This document shows positions 1 through 6,161 of a stretch of 9,877 nucleotides of DNA, piece after piece. Under the pieces are notes generated by a model. That model was not told the origin of the DNA and did no database searches. It worked only from the letters and a program-made list of their open reading frames with translations. This DNA is from Anammoximicrobium sp032229885 (GTDB lineage: Bacteria > Planctomycetota > Planctomycetia > Pirellulales > Pirellulaceae): NCBI GenBank assembly GCA_032229885.1, contig JAVYAJ010000049.1, positions 1 to 9,877 on the forward strand. The letters run 5' to 3'. The position numbers and the translations under genes were made by a program. Position 1 is the stretch's first letter. The number at the start of each line of letters is the position of its first letter.

Positions 1-195
1 CGGCTTGCACTGGTCCGGCTTCCACTGGTCCGGCTTGCACTGGTCCGGCTTGCACTGGTCCGGCTTGCACTGGTCCGGCTTGCACTGGTCCGGCTTGCTC
101 TGGTCCGGCTTGCTCTGGTCCGGCTTGCTCTGGTCCGGCTTGCTCTGGTCCGGAGCAACTTGATCAGGTTTGCTCTGATCCGGCTTAGCCTCGTC
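1..195. repeat. 15-bp tandem repeat array, 13 units, coding
   Basis: Thirteen contiguous 15-bp units, plus-strand consensus CGGCTTGCWCTGGTC. Units at 1-90 carry TGCAC (one TCCAC at 16-30), those at 91-150 carry TGCTC, and those at 151-195 are diverged. The outer units are identical or nearly so, while those nearest the signal peptide have decayed, so the array seems to have grown away from the start codon. Because 15 is a multiple of three, unit gain or loss keeps the reading frame. The array continues past the left edge. Confidence 0.95.
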
Positions 196-264
196 GGCTG
201 CCATCGTGCTGGAAACCGCCCAACTCGTGGCGCACAAAACGGCTACTGCGAGAAACAATCGCAT
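1..264 (-). CDS. secreted pentapeptide-repeat (DQSKP/DQCKP) protein, N-terminal part only
   Basis: The frame starts at ATG 264-262 and stays open for 88 codons to the left window edge, so the C-terminus is missing. A GGGAGGG ribosome binding site (278-272) lies 7 nt upstream and fixes the start. Residues 1-23 look like a Sec signal peptide: basic MR, hydrophobic core LFLAVAVLCATSWAV, then an STMAA|D cleavage site. From residue 24 the protein is only five-residue repeats, 13 in the window: DEAKP, DQSKP, DQVAP, four DQSKP, four DQCKP, DQWKP, DQCKP. The mature part is very hydrophilic, proline-rich and probably extended. After export the cysteines could form disulfides, bind metal or carry a modification. 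I do not recognise the family. It could be a repeat linker before a domain outside the window, or a cell-surface repeat protein. The gene is divergent from the GH99-like gene. The coding call is secure because start, RBS, signal peptide and repeat frame agree; the function is unknown. Confidence 0.85.
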   Translation of the reverse strand, partial: MRLFLAVAVLCATSWAVSSTMAADEAKPDQSKPDQVAPDQSKPDQSKPDQSKPDQSKPDQCKPDQCKPDQCKPDQCKPDQWKPDQCKP

Positions 265-504
265 CACAAAGCCCTCCCGTAACGAAAGTGTGAAACCACA
301 CAACCTAGTTCGCCGCGGTCTGATCATCGGTCGCCACCACGACGACGCGATCCGTTCCGCGCAACACAAAACTCGCTGCACAAAATCTCAGACGCAGACA
401 ACGCCGCGCCTCCGCATTCAAGGCACGTTACCGCGACCAGTGGCTCGGAGGATCCGATTGCGCACGCTGGATAACATGCCACGGCTACGTTGAATTTCGC
501 AAGC

Positions 505-510
505 ATTGTA
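505..510 (-). promoter_or_regulatory. possible extended -10 promoter for the repeat-protein gene
   Basis: Read on the minus strand, TACAAT (510-505) is preceded by TGC, giving a TGn extended -10 element with five of six consensus bases. I see no good -35 box. It would give a 5' leader of about 230 nt before the ATG at 264, which is long, so this is a tentative call. Confidence 0.25.
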
Positions 511-589
511 GCAGTGGCGCGGGCATGATGGGAGGGGGTGAAATGGCAAATTGCGTAAAATTGAGAAAATTTTCCAACGATCCAAAATA

Positions 590-617
590 TTGCACTCAAA
601 CGATCACATGATATAGT
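590..617 (+). promoter_or_regulatory. extended -10 sigma70-type promoter for the GH99-like gene
   Basis: TTGCAC (590-595, three of six -35 consensus bases) is followed after 16 bp by TATAGT (612-617, five of six -10 bases), with TGA directly in front, which makes a TGn extended -10. The element is in the most AT-rich part of the spacer. It predicts a start near 624 and a leader of about 40 nt before the ATG at 664. This is pattern-based only. Confidence 0.5.
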
Positions 618-663
618 CGGGAGGCTTGTCGGTCATTCGTTTCGGAGATTCGATCGAGCGACG

Positions 664-1794
664 ATGATGCCGCGTGTTGCGAGTCTGCTATTGATGGGTC
701 TGTTCATTTCGTGCGTCTCAGGCGCGGATCCGCCCATTGAATCGGAACCGAACGCGGTTGGCGCGACGCGTCCGATTGTGGGCGTCATTCGCTGGGATGC
801 GTGGTATGGGCGCGGAGCGCCCGTGACGGCGGTCGAAAAAACACTGGGGCCACGGAAGTACCACTGGCGTTTGCCGTTCTTTGGCCGGATCCAGTCCCCG
901 GACTCGGTTTCAATCGATGGCGACGCGCCGCAGGTGATCGAGCAGGAGATCGCCTACGCGGCGAGTGCCGGGCTGAATTACTGGGCGTTCGTCGACTACT
1001 GGGATCAAGGCAACCTGGGGATCGCGTTGCGACGCTATCGCGAGGCGCAGGACAAACGCGGCTTGCGGTTCTGTCTGATCGAAGAAGGGGGACGAATCGA
1101 TCAGATCGGGACGTCCGGATGGCCGCGGCTGACGGCCTGTTTTCAGAGTCCCGATTATCAACGAGTCCTCGGCGACCGACCGCTGCTGTTCGTCTTCGGT
1201 CGTCCGAAGGTGATCGGGCGTCGGGAATTCGCGTCGCTAGCCGAGCAGACGCAGGCTGCCGGGCTGGGACGCCCCTATTTCGTGCTCATGGGCTGGAATC
1301 CTCGGACCGATGCAGACGAAGCTCGCGGGCTGGGGTTCGACGCGGTTTCCGCTTACGCCGCGGGCGTCGGGTATCGCTGGGAGCAGTGGTCCTACGCCCA
1401 ACTGACCGAACACGTGCGGACGGCGTATTGGGACGTGTGTCGCCAGCGGCGAATTCCCTGTATCACGTTCGCCACAACGGGCTGGGATCCGCGACCGCGG
1501 ATCGAGCATCCGGCGCCGTGGATGCCGATCGACGCGCGGCCCGACCCAACTCCGGCCGCGCGGCAACATCCGTTGATCGATGCCGCGACGGCCACCCCGG
1601 CGCAGTTGGCTCGACACGTTCGAGAAGCGATCAACTGGACGCGGGCCAATGTGGATCTGAATCCGACGCAGGCCGTCATCATCTACGCCTGGAACGAGAA
1701 CGACGAAGGCGGTTGGCTGATCCCGACGCTCGGGCCCGATGCGTCGCCGGACACCAGCCGCCTCGACGCGCTGCGCAGCGTCTTGCGGCAATGA
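664..1794 (+). CDS. exported GH99/WbsX-like glycoside hydrolase-type protein
   Basis: A 376-residue protein with an N-terminal signal sequence (core ASLLLMGLFISCVSG, cleavage probably SGA|DPP near residue 21), so it likely acts in the periplasm or outside the cell. The mature part begins with VIRWDAWYG (41-49), then a TIM-barrel-like stretch with YAASAGLNYWAFVDYW (98-113) and strand-like LLFVFG and PYFVLMGWN. It ends with YAWNENDEGGWLIPTL (341-356). The NE-x-x-E-G pattern (E345, E348) matches the place and spacing of the two active-site glutamates of GH99 endo-alpha-mannosidases/mannanases and the NEW-x-EG motif of WbsX-type proteins. A polysaccharide-processing role is therefore likely, but the substrate is unknown. 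ATG 664 and ATG 667 are both possible starts; the upstream ribosome binding site is poor (GGAG lies 16 nt away). An extended -10 promoter lies 47 bp upstream. The family call is by motif only and moderately certain. Confidence 0.7.
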   Translation: MMPRVASLLLMGLFISCVSGADPPIESEPNAVGATRPIVGVIRWDAWYGRGAPVTAVEKTLGPRKYHWRLPFFGRIQSPDSVSIDGDAPQVIEQEIAYAASAGLNYWAFVDYWDQGNLGIALRRYREAQDKRGLRFCLIEEGGRIDQIGTSGWPRLTACFQSPDYQRVLGDRPLLFVFGRPKVIGRREFASLAEQTQAAGLGRPYFVLMGWNPRTDADEARGLGFDAVSAYAAGVGYRWEQWSYAQLTEHVRTAYWDVCRQRRIPCITFATTGWDPRPRIEHPAPWMPIDARPDPTPAARQHPLIDAATATPAQLARHVREAINWTRANVDLNPTQAVIIYAWNENDEGGWLIPTLGPDASPDTSRLDALRSVLRQ

Positions 1795-1965
1795 CCGGAA
1801 GATCAATGTCCGCGTCCCGCGGCAACGCGGCGCGAAGCCGCCGGATCGCCACGGCCAGCTACTCCCGAAGCCAAGCCCCGCCCGAGCGTGCGGCGGGACC
1901 AATCGTGTCACGGCGTCGGCGATGAATAGTCTGTCGAGACCCAAACTACACGAAAGGGAATTACG
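1795..1965. other. spacer with two GC-rich hairpins
   Basis: No gene is visible in these 171 bp. Two perfect hairpins lie downstream of the GH99-like stop codon: CCGCG-GCAA-CGCGG (1817-1830, with a GNRA tetraloop) and CCCGCC-9 nt-GGCGGG (1877-1897). Neither has a T tract, so they are not classical intrinsic terminators; they may protect a 3' end or be a dispersed palindromic element. A promoter for the next gene was not convincingly found. Confidence 0.4.
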
Positions 1966-2247
1966 ATGGCCAAATTCTACGTCGAATCCGGCGCCGTCCG
2001 CTTGATCTTCGCCGCTCCGTCCGCCCAACAGGCCGCCATCAAGGCGTTTCAGTGGACCTGTGACAAGCAGGCGGAGATCGACGCGCCCACGCCTCTGGAG
2101 CACGCGCTCGAAGCCGAGCGGCGCGGCTGGCAGCTCGACGACCAGGTTCACGTCAACCAGCGGGGCTTTGGGCGGACGGGCGACGAAGTGTTCGAGACGC
2201 GCGATGTCCTCGAGGCTTGGCTGCGATGCCCGCTGCCGGTGGTCTGA
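1966..2247 (+). CDS. small conserved-looking hypothetical protein (MAKFYVESG type)
   Basis: A 93-residue protein that starts at ATG 1966 behind a clear AAAGGGAA ribosome binding site (1953-1960), 5-6 nt from the start codon. It has no signal peptide or membrane segment and should be cytoplasmic. The N-terminus (MAKFYVESGAVRLIFAAPSA, then QQAAIKAFQW) suggests a short beta hairpin followed by a helix. The C-terminal half is acidic and mixed (DDQVHVNQRGFG, VFETRDVLEAWL). I recall small planctomycete proteins of unknown function that start MAKFYVxSG and have the same opening, so this is probably a lineage-specific family, but I could not check. It lies downstream of the GH99-like gene on the same strand, 171 bp away, and converges on ftsY. 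I can assign no biochemical role. Coding is well supported by the RBS and by residue composition that is normal for a protein despite the high GC content. Confidence 0.8.
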   Translation: MAKFYVESGAVRLIFAAPSAQQAAIKAFQWTCDKQAEIDAPTPLEHALEAERRGWQLDDQVHVNQRGFGRTGDEVFETRDVLEAWLRCPLPVV

Positions 2248-2338
2248 GTCCGGCCAGCCGTCGCGCGTGGACAGACGCCGGGAGACACGGCGACGCCGCG
2301 CAAGCCTGCATTTGGACGGGCTGCTTGCCAGCGCCGTT

Positions 2339-3376
2339 TCAACCGGCCTCGGCATCCGCGTCGGCGAACAGCGCGTCGACGAACTCGGCCGGGTTGAATA
2401 ACGCCAGATCTTCGGCTTGCTCGCCGATCCCGATGTACTTGACCGGGATGTTGAACTGTTGCCGGATCGGGATCACAACCCCGCCCTTGGCGGTGCCGTC
2501 CAGCTTGGCGAGCACGATGCCGGTGCAGCCCGCGGCATCCGAGAAGCCTTTGGCCTGGGAGAGTCCGTTCTGACCGGCCGTCGCGTCCAGGACCAGCAGC
2601 ACCTCGTGCGGGGCCGCAGGGATCAGCTTGCCGATCACGCGACGGATCTTGGCCAATTGCGCCATCAGATTGGCCTGGGTCTGCAGCCGGCCGGCGGTGT
2701 CGATGATGCAGATCTGCGCGCCGCGCTCGATCGCCAAGGACACCGCTCGATGGGCCACGCTGGCCGGATCGCCGCCGGCGTCGCCTTGGACCAATTCGAC
2801 CCCCAGACGTTCCGCCCAGACTTTCAGTTGTTCCACCGCCGCCGCGCGAAACGTGTCGCCCGCGCCCAGGATCACCTGCTGACCTTGACTGCGGAACAGG
2901 TGGGCTAGCTTGGCGATCGACGTCGTCTTGCCCGACCCGTTGACTCCAACCACCATGATCACCGTCGGACCGGACTCGGCGAACGCGATCGGCTGTTCGG
3001 GCTGGGCCAGCAGTTCCAGCAGTTTAGCCCGAATGATTTCCAACACCTCGTCCATCCGGATCACACGCGCGCGAAAATCCGTCTGGATCTGCTCGCAGAT
3101 CGCGTTGGCCGGACCGATGCCCATATCGGTGCGGATGAGCAGGGCGAACAATTCGCGGGTCAAGTCCTCATCGACCAGCCGCCCTTCCTGTTTGAATAGA
3201 TCCCGGATGTCGGTGTTCAGCAGTTGGGCGGTCCGCTTCAGGCCGCGTTTGAAGCGGGCAAACAGGCCCTCGGACGCGGCGGCGGGCTGTGCCGACTGGT
3301 CGCCTGGCGTTGGGATTTCCGCATCCGGCGACACGGGCGGCGCAGGCTTGCCACGCAGTCGATCGAATAGTCCCAT
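2339..3376 (-). CDS. ftsY: signal recognition particle receptor FtsY
   Basis: A 345-residue SRP-receptor GTPase that docks ribosome-nascent-chain-SRP complexes at the inner membrane for co-translational insertion through SecYEG. The acidic A domain is very short (about 36 residues). The amphipathic membrane-binding helix GLFARFKRGLKRT follows at 37-49, then the helical N domain to about 130. The G domain carries G1 GVNGSGKTT (144-152), DTFRAAA (174-180), G3 DTAGR (226-230), DATAGQN (264-270), G4 AKLDGTAKGG (290-299, alanine where most homologues have threonine) and the closing GIGE (317-320). It is full length. ATG 3376 is chosen because AAGGA (3390-3386) lies 9 nt upstream and overlaps the end of nusB; the frame is open further upstream but that part overlaps nusB and looks non-coding. 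It starts 5 bp after the nusB stop, so the two are probably translationally coupled. Very secure. Confidence 0.97.
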   Translation of the reverse strand: MGLFDRLRGKPAPPVSPDAEIPTPGDQSAQPAAASEGLFARFKRGLKRTAQLLNTDIRDLFKQEGRLVDEDLTRELFALLIRTDMGIGPANAICEQIQTDFRARVIRMDEVLEIIRAKLLELLAQPEQPIAFAESGPTVIMVVGVNGSGKTTSIAKLAHLFRSQGQQVILGAGDTFRAAAVEQLKVWAERLGVELVQGDAGGDPASVAHRAVSLAIERGAQICIIDTAGRLQTQANLMAQLAKIRRVIGKLIPAAPHEVLLVLDATAGQNGLSQAKGFSDAAGCTGIVLAKLDGTAKGGVVIPIRQQFNIPVKYIGIGEQAEDLALFNPAEFVDALFADADAEAG

Positions 3377-3381
3377 GTTGT

Positions 3382-3810
3382 TCAGTCCTTGCTTGGTAAC
3401 GACGCCGGCGGTTGCTCGCGCATCACGCGATCCAGGATCCCGTTGACAAACGCGCTCGACTTCTGGTCGCCGAAGGCTTTGGCCAGCTCGATCGCCTCGT
3501 TGATCACCACCGGCGCGGGTGTATCCGTATACAGAATCTCGTAGGCCCCCAATCGCAGGATGTTGCGATCCACGGGCGCCATCCGGTTGACGCTCCACCG
3601 CTGCGCCTTGTCCGTCAGCACAGCGTCCAATACTTGACGATGCGTCCGCACGCCATCCCGCAGAACCGTGGCAAAGTCGATCGACAAGGCGTTGCGTTTC
3701 AGCTCTTTGCGCAGGAACTGAGCAATCACCCCGGGGTCGGCATCCGGGTTCAGATCCTCCCAGTACAGAGTCTGGAGGGCGGCTCGGCGGGCTCGGCTGC
3801 GAGTGGACAT
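3382..3810 (-). CDS. nusB: transcription antitermination factor NusB
   Basis: A 142-residue all-helical RNA-binding protein. With NusE (ribosomal protein S10), NusB binds boxA RNA and keeps RNA polymerase elongating through rRNA operons, counteracting Rho. The N-terminus has the arginine-rich RNA-contacting helix (RSRARRAALQTLYW). The C-terminal half has the family signature RMAPVDRNILRLGAYEIL followed by PAPVVINEAIELAKAFGD and SSAFVNGILD. The length fits the family (about 140 residues). The start is either ATG 3810 or GTG 3819, three codons upstream; an in-frame TAG at 3828-3826 rules out anything longer. Neither has a good ribosome binding site, and I chose ATG. It is followed 5 bp later by ftsY and separated from ribH by 273 bp, so it may have its own promoter. 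Secure identity; the start is less certain. Confidence 0.95.
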   Translation of the reverse strand: MSTRSRARRAALQTLYWEDLNPDADPGVIAQFLRKELKRNALSIDFATVLRDGVRTHRQVLDAVLTDKAQRWSVNRMAPVDRNILRLGAYEILYTDTPAPVVINEAIELAKAFGDQKSSAFVNGILDRVMREQPPASLPSKD

Positions 3811-4083
3811 TGGGTGCACGGGTAGCTATGTATCGCGCGGCTCGGACTGAAATCTCGGAGGCCGACTCTGGCCCATGTTGGCCGCTCCGAAATTTGGCGT
3901 TCGGGCGACCGCTCCCGTCCGTGCGCAGGGTCCGTCTCGCACGGCTGGAAATGGCGCGGCTGGAGATGGCGCGGTTGAAAATGGCACGGTGCAGGGTGGA
4001 ACGCGCGTGGCCTTGGCCGCACACCCGCGAGCGCGTCGTCCCGGCGAAGACCTTGGACGTGCCCGCGGTGGCGAGGTCGCCGC
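3811..4083. other. ribH-nusB spacer, apparently non-coding
   Basis: These 273 bp between ribH and nusB hold no recognisable gene. Open frames cross it on both strands, as expected at this GC content, but none has a start with a ribosome binding site or a recognisable protein. An in-frame stop just before nusB shows it is not a NusB extension. It contains a degenerate 15-bp tandem repeat (3942-4001) and may hold the nusB promoter, which I could not place. Confidence 0.55.
3942..4001. repeat. degenerate 15-bp tandem repeat, four units, probably non-coding
   Basis: Four adjacent 15-bp units start at 3942, 3957, 3972 and 3987. The first three are CGGCTGGAAATGGCG, CGGCTGGAGATGGCG and CGGTTGAAAATGGCA. 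The fourth, CGGTGCAGGGTGGAA, keeps only the CGG-N7-TGG skeleton and a few other bases. The same skeleton and the same period occur in the arrays at both ends of the window, in the same orientation. Confidence 0.8.
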
Positions 4084-4551
4084 TCAGGGAAGGCGTTTCA
4101 ACAGGTTGACCATCTCCAGGGCGGCCTGGGCGCACTCGTTGCCTTTATTGCCGACGTTGCCGCCCGAACGGTGAATCGCCTGTTCGAGGCTGTTGCAGGT
4201 CAGTACGCCGAACAGCACGGGAACCCCTGTCGCGAGCGCCGTCTGTCCCAAGCTCAAACTGACCTGCCGATTGATGTGCTGGTCGTGCGTGGTCTCGCCG
4301 CGGATCACCGCGCCCAGGCACAGCACGGCCGCGTAACGATTCGATGCAGCCAACCGCTGGACCACCAGCGGAAGCTCCCACGCGCCGGGGACCCAGACCA
4401 CGTCGATGGCGTCGTCCACAACTCCGTGATCCCGCAGCGTCTGGATGGCGCCATCCAGCAGCCTCTGGGTGATCGTCTCGTTGTATCGCGACACGGCGAC
4501 GGCAAACCTCGCTCCCCCTGGGTCGGGTTTGCCCTCGTAGACATTCGGCAT
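4084..4551 (-). CDS. ribH: 6,7-dimethyl-8-ribityllumazine synthase
   Basis: A 155-residue cytoplasmic enzyme that condenses 5-amino-6-ribitylamino-uracil with 3,4-dihydroxy-2-butanone 4-phosphate to give lumazine, the penultimate step of riboflavin synthesis. Family members assemble as pentamers or 60-subunit capsids. Visible motifs: SRYNETIT (21-28, aromatic substrate-stacking position Y23), VPGAWELP (54-61), GAVIRGETTHDQHI (80-93, with catalytic H89), FGVLTCNSLEQAIHRSGG (114-131, phosphate-contacting R128) and GNKGNECAQAALEM (134-147). The length is normal and all key residues are present. The start ATG 4551 has GGGAG (4562-4558) 6 nt upstream. The gene begins 13 bp after the rho stop, so it is very probably cotranscribed with rho. 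No FMN riboswitch was seen, and no other rib genes are in the window. Confidence 0.97.
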   Translation of the reverse strand: MPNVYEGKPDPGGARFAVAVSRYNETITQRLLDGAIQTLRDHGVVDDAIDVVWVPGAWELPLVVQRLAASNRYAAVLCLGAVIRGETTHDQHINRQVSLSLGQTALATGVPVLFGVLTCNSLEQAIHRSGGNVGNKGNECAQAALEMVNLLKRLP

Positions 4552-4564
4552 GGCGGACTCCCGC

Positions 4565-5965
4565 TCACTTGGAAACGTTCATGCTCATCAGGAACTCGGC
4601 GTTGGATTTGGTCTTCTGCATCCGCGAGACCAGCAATTCCATCGCTTCGGGCGCGTTCATCTCGTTCAGAACGCGACGCAGAACCACCACCCGTCGATAT
4701 TCCTCGGGGTCCAACAACATTTCTTCGCGCCGCGTGCCGCTGCGGTTGATGTCGATGGCCGGCCAGATTCGCTTGTCGACCAACCGTCGATCGAGGCAGA
4801 TCTCCATATTGCCGGTTCCCTTGAACTCCTCGAAGATCACCTCGTCCATCTTGCTGCCGGTATCGACCAGAGCGGTGGCGACGATGGTCAGCGATCCGCC
4901 CTCTTCGACTTTGCGGGCCGACCCGAAGAACCGCTTGGGATTCTGCAGGGCATTGGCGTCCAAACCGCCCGACAAGATCTTGCCGGACTGCTGGCACTCC
5001 GAGTTCCAGGCTCGCGCCAGCCGCGTGATCGAGTCCAGGAAAATGACCACGTCGTGGCCATACTCGACCATGCGTTTGGCTTTCTCGATCACCATCTCTG
5101 ACACCTGGACATGCCGCGAGGACGGCTCATCGAACGTCGAGCTGATGACTTCGCAATTCGATCCCTTGACCTCGCGTTCCATGTCGGTGACTTCTTCCGG
5201 CCGCTCGTCGATCAGCAGCATGATGACATAGGCGTCGGGATAGTTTTTGCGCACGGCCTTGGCCATTCGCTGCATCAGGATCGTCTTGCCCGCGCGAGGC
5301 GGGCTGACGATCAAGCCGCGCTGGCCAAAGCCGATCGGCGTCATGATGTCCACAACCCGCGTCGACACGTCCTCCGGATCGTACTCCATGATGATCCGCG
5401 TGTCCGGGTGCAGCGGCGTGAGGTCGTCGAAACTGACTTTCTCGGACGCCAGGTTGGGATCCTGATAGTTGATCGCTTCGACGCGCAGCAGCGCGAAATA
5501 GCGCTCGTTTTCCTTGGGGGGCCGGATCTGACCCGAGACCGTGACGCCCGTCTTCAGGCCAAAGCGGCGGATCTGGCTCGGCGAAACATAGATGTCGTCC
5601 GGGCACGGCAGATAGTGGTAATCGGGGCTGCGGAGGAATCCGAACCCGTCCGGCAGGATCTCCAGCGCGCCCTCGCCATACATCAGCCCGTTCATCTTGA
5701 CGCGCTCTTTGAGGATCTTGAAGATCAGATCCTGACGCTTGCTGCCCGTCACGTCGCCGACGTTCTCTTGCCGGGCGGCTTCGATCAACTGGGGCATGGT
5801 CATGCGTTGCAGCTCGGCGATGTGGACCTCGCCTTGCTTGATCTTTTCATAACGGTCGCACAGCTCTTCGGCCGTGGTCCCCTGCCGATCGGCCTCTTCG
5901 GCCAACTCTTCGGCCAGAGACAGGGGCTCTCGTTCGTCGTAGTCGAGTGATCTGATTCGAGGCAT
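4565..5965 (-). CDS. rho: transcription termination factor Rho
   Basis: A 466-residue hexameric RNA-dependent ATPase/translocase that ends untranslated transcripts. An acidic N-terminal extension (about 1-50) is followed by a Rho_N helical region (about 51-90), then the cold-shock RNA-binding domain with GFGFLR (107-112) and DDIYVS (123-128). The ATPase core has Walker A SPPRAGKT (221-228), Walker B VVIFLDS (306-312) with TRLARAWN, the secondary-site loop SGKILSGGLDANAL (327-340), RRFFG-like KRFFGSAR (344-351) and GSKMDEVIFEEFKGTGNMEI (370-389). All catalytic motifs are intact; it is about 45 residues longer than E. coli Rho, mainly at the N-terminus. ATG 5965 is chosen because AGGAG (5979-5975) lies 9 nt upstream; the frame is open further upstream but there it runs over the leader and coaE. 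A 196-bp leader with a hairpin precedes it and ribH follows 13 bp later. Very secure. Confidence 0.98.
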   Translation of the reverse strand: MPRIRSLDYDEREPLSLAEELAEEADRQGTTAEELCDRYEKIKQGEVHIAELQRMTMPQLIEAARQENVGDVTGSKRQDLIFKILKERVKMNGLMYGEGALEILPDGFGFLRSPDYHYLPCPDDIYVSPSQIRRFGLKTGVTVSGQIRPPKENERYFALLRVEAINYQDPNLASEKVSFDDLTPLHPDTRIIMEYDPEDVSTRVVDIMTPIGFGQRGLIVSPPRAGKTILMQRMAKAVRKNYPDAYVIMLLIDERPEEVTDMEREVKGSNCEVISSTFDEPSSRHVQVSEMVIEKAKRMVEYGHDVVIFLDSITRLARAWNSECQQSGKILSGGLDANALQNPKRFFGSARKVEEGGSLTIVATALVDTGSKMDEVIFEEFKGTGNMEICLDRRLVDKRIWPAIDINRSGTRREEMLLDPEEYRRVVVLRRVLNEMNAPEAMELLVSRMQKTKSNAEFLMSMNVSK

Positions 5966-6161
5966 GTTGCGTAACTCCTGACAGAAAAGGCTAAGCCGAC
6001 ACGCGAATGTTGTCGGCGGTGGGCAAACTAGCGCGGCGGCGAGCCGCAACCAAACGCAGCGGTGGACTTCGGTCCGATTCGCGGCGGGCCAAAGTCGGTA
6101 TTGCCAAAACGTGAGGACATGGAAAATCGCATGCCGGTCGTCTAAAACATCCGCTTGGATC
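5966..6161. other. coaE-rho spacer / rho leader
   Basis: This 196-bp non-coding stretch holds the rho ribosome binding site and the hairpin at 5995-6017. A second small GC-rich palindrome, GCGGC-GA-GCCGC, lies near 6031-6042. I did not find a convincing -35/-10 pair for rho. Long leaders are known for rho in other bacteria, where Rho terminates its own transcript early; whether that happens here is inference. Confidence 0.45.
5995..6017 (-). promoter_or_regulatory. hairpin in the rho leader (terminator or attenuator candidate)
   Basis: On the minus strand GCCGACA (6017-6011), a 9-nt loop and TGTCGGC (6001-5995) form a perfect 7-bp stem. It is followed by TTAGCCTTTTCTGTC, a weak T-rich tail, and then by the rho ribosome binding site 15 nt after the stem. 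It could terminate leftover polA-coaE transcription, attenuate rho, or shape the rho translation start. The tail is short and interrupted, so terminator strength is uncertain. Confidence 0.4.

Larger units (their letters stand above)
265..663. other. divergent intergenic region between the repeat-protein gene and the GH99-like gene
   Basis: This 399-bp spacer has no convincing gene. A TTG-started minus-strand frame (599-324) is open but has no ribosome binding site or recognisable protein character. The right part (541-620) is clearly AT-richer than the rest of the window, as expected for promoter DNA. A short perfect inverted repeat, GTGTG-AAAC-CACAC (288-301), sits 24 bp upstream of the repeat-protein start and could be an operator or leader hairpin; this is weak. 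Confidence 0.6.

Noticed and set aside
1..195. CRISPR array
   Set aside because: The 15-bp units follow each other without spacers and encode a regular pentapeptide; no cas genes are present. The same holds for the array at 9752-9877.
324..599. Minus-strand frame in the divergent spacer (91 codons, TTG start)
   Set aside because: No ribosome binding site, no recognisable domain, and it overlaps the promoter candidates.
801..1925. Second plus-strand frame overlapping the GH99-like gene
   Set aside because: It is a shifted frame of a gene with signal peptide and catalytic motif; its translation is arginine/serine-rich and matches nothing.
2248..2338. Bidirectional intrinsic terminator between the small protein and ftsY
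   Set aside because: Expected between convergent genes, but I only find short, long-looped complementary stretches (CGTCGC with GCGACG) and no T tract on either strand. Termination here may be Rho-dependent.
1237..2355. Long minus-strand open frame opposite the GH99-like gene and the small protein
   Set aside because: It spans two well-supported plus-strand genes, has no ribosome binding site or recognisable motif, and is arginine/proline-rich in the way expected of an antisense frame in GC-rich DNA.
3377..4135. Upstream extension of the ftsY frame (about 250 extra codons)
   Set aside because: It overlaps nusB in another frame, crosses the non-coding spacer and lacks the acidic character of an FtsY A domain. 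ATG 3376 has a proper ribosome binding site.
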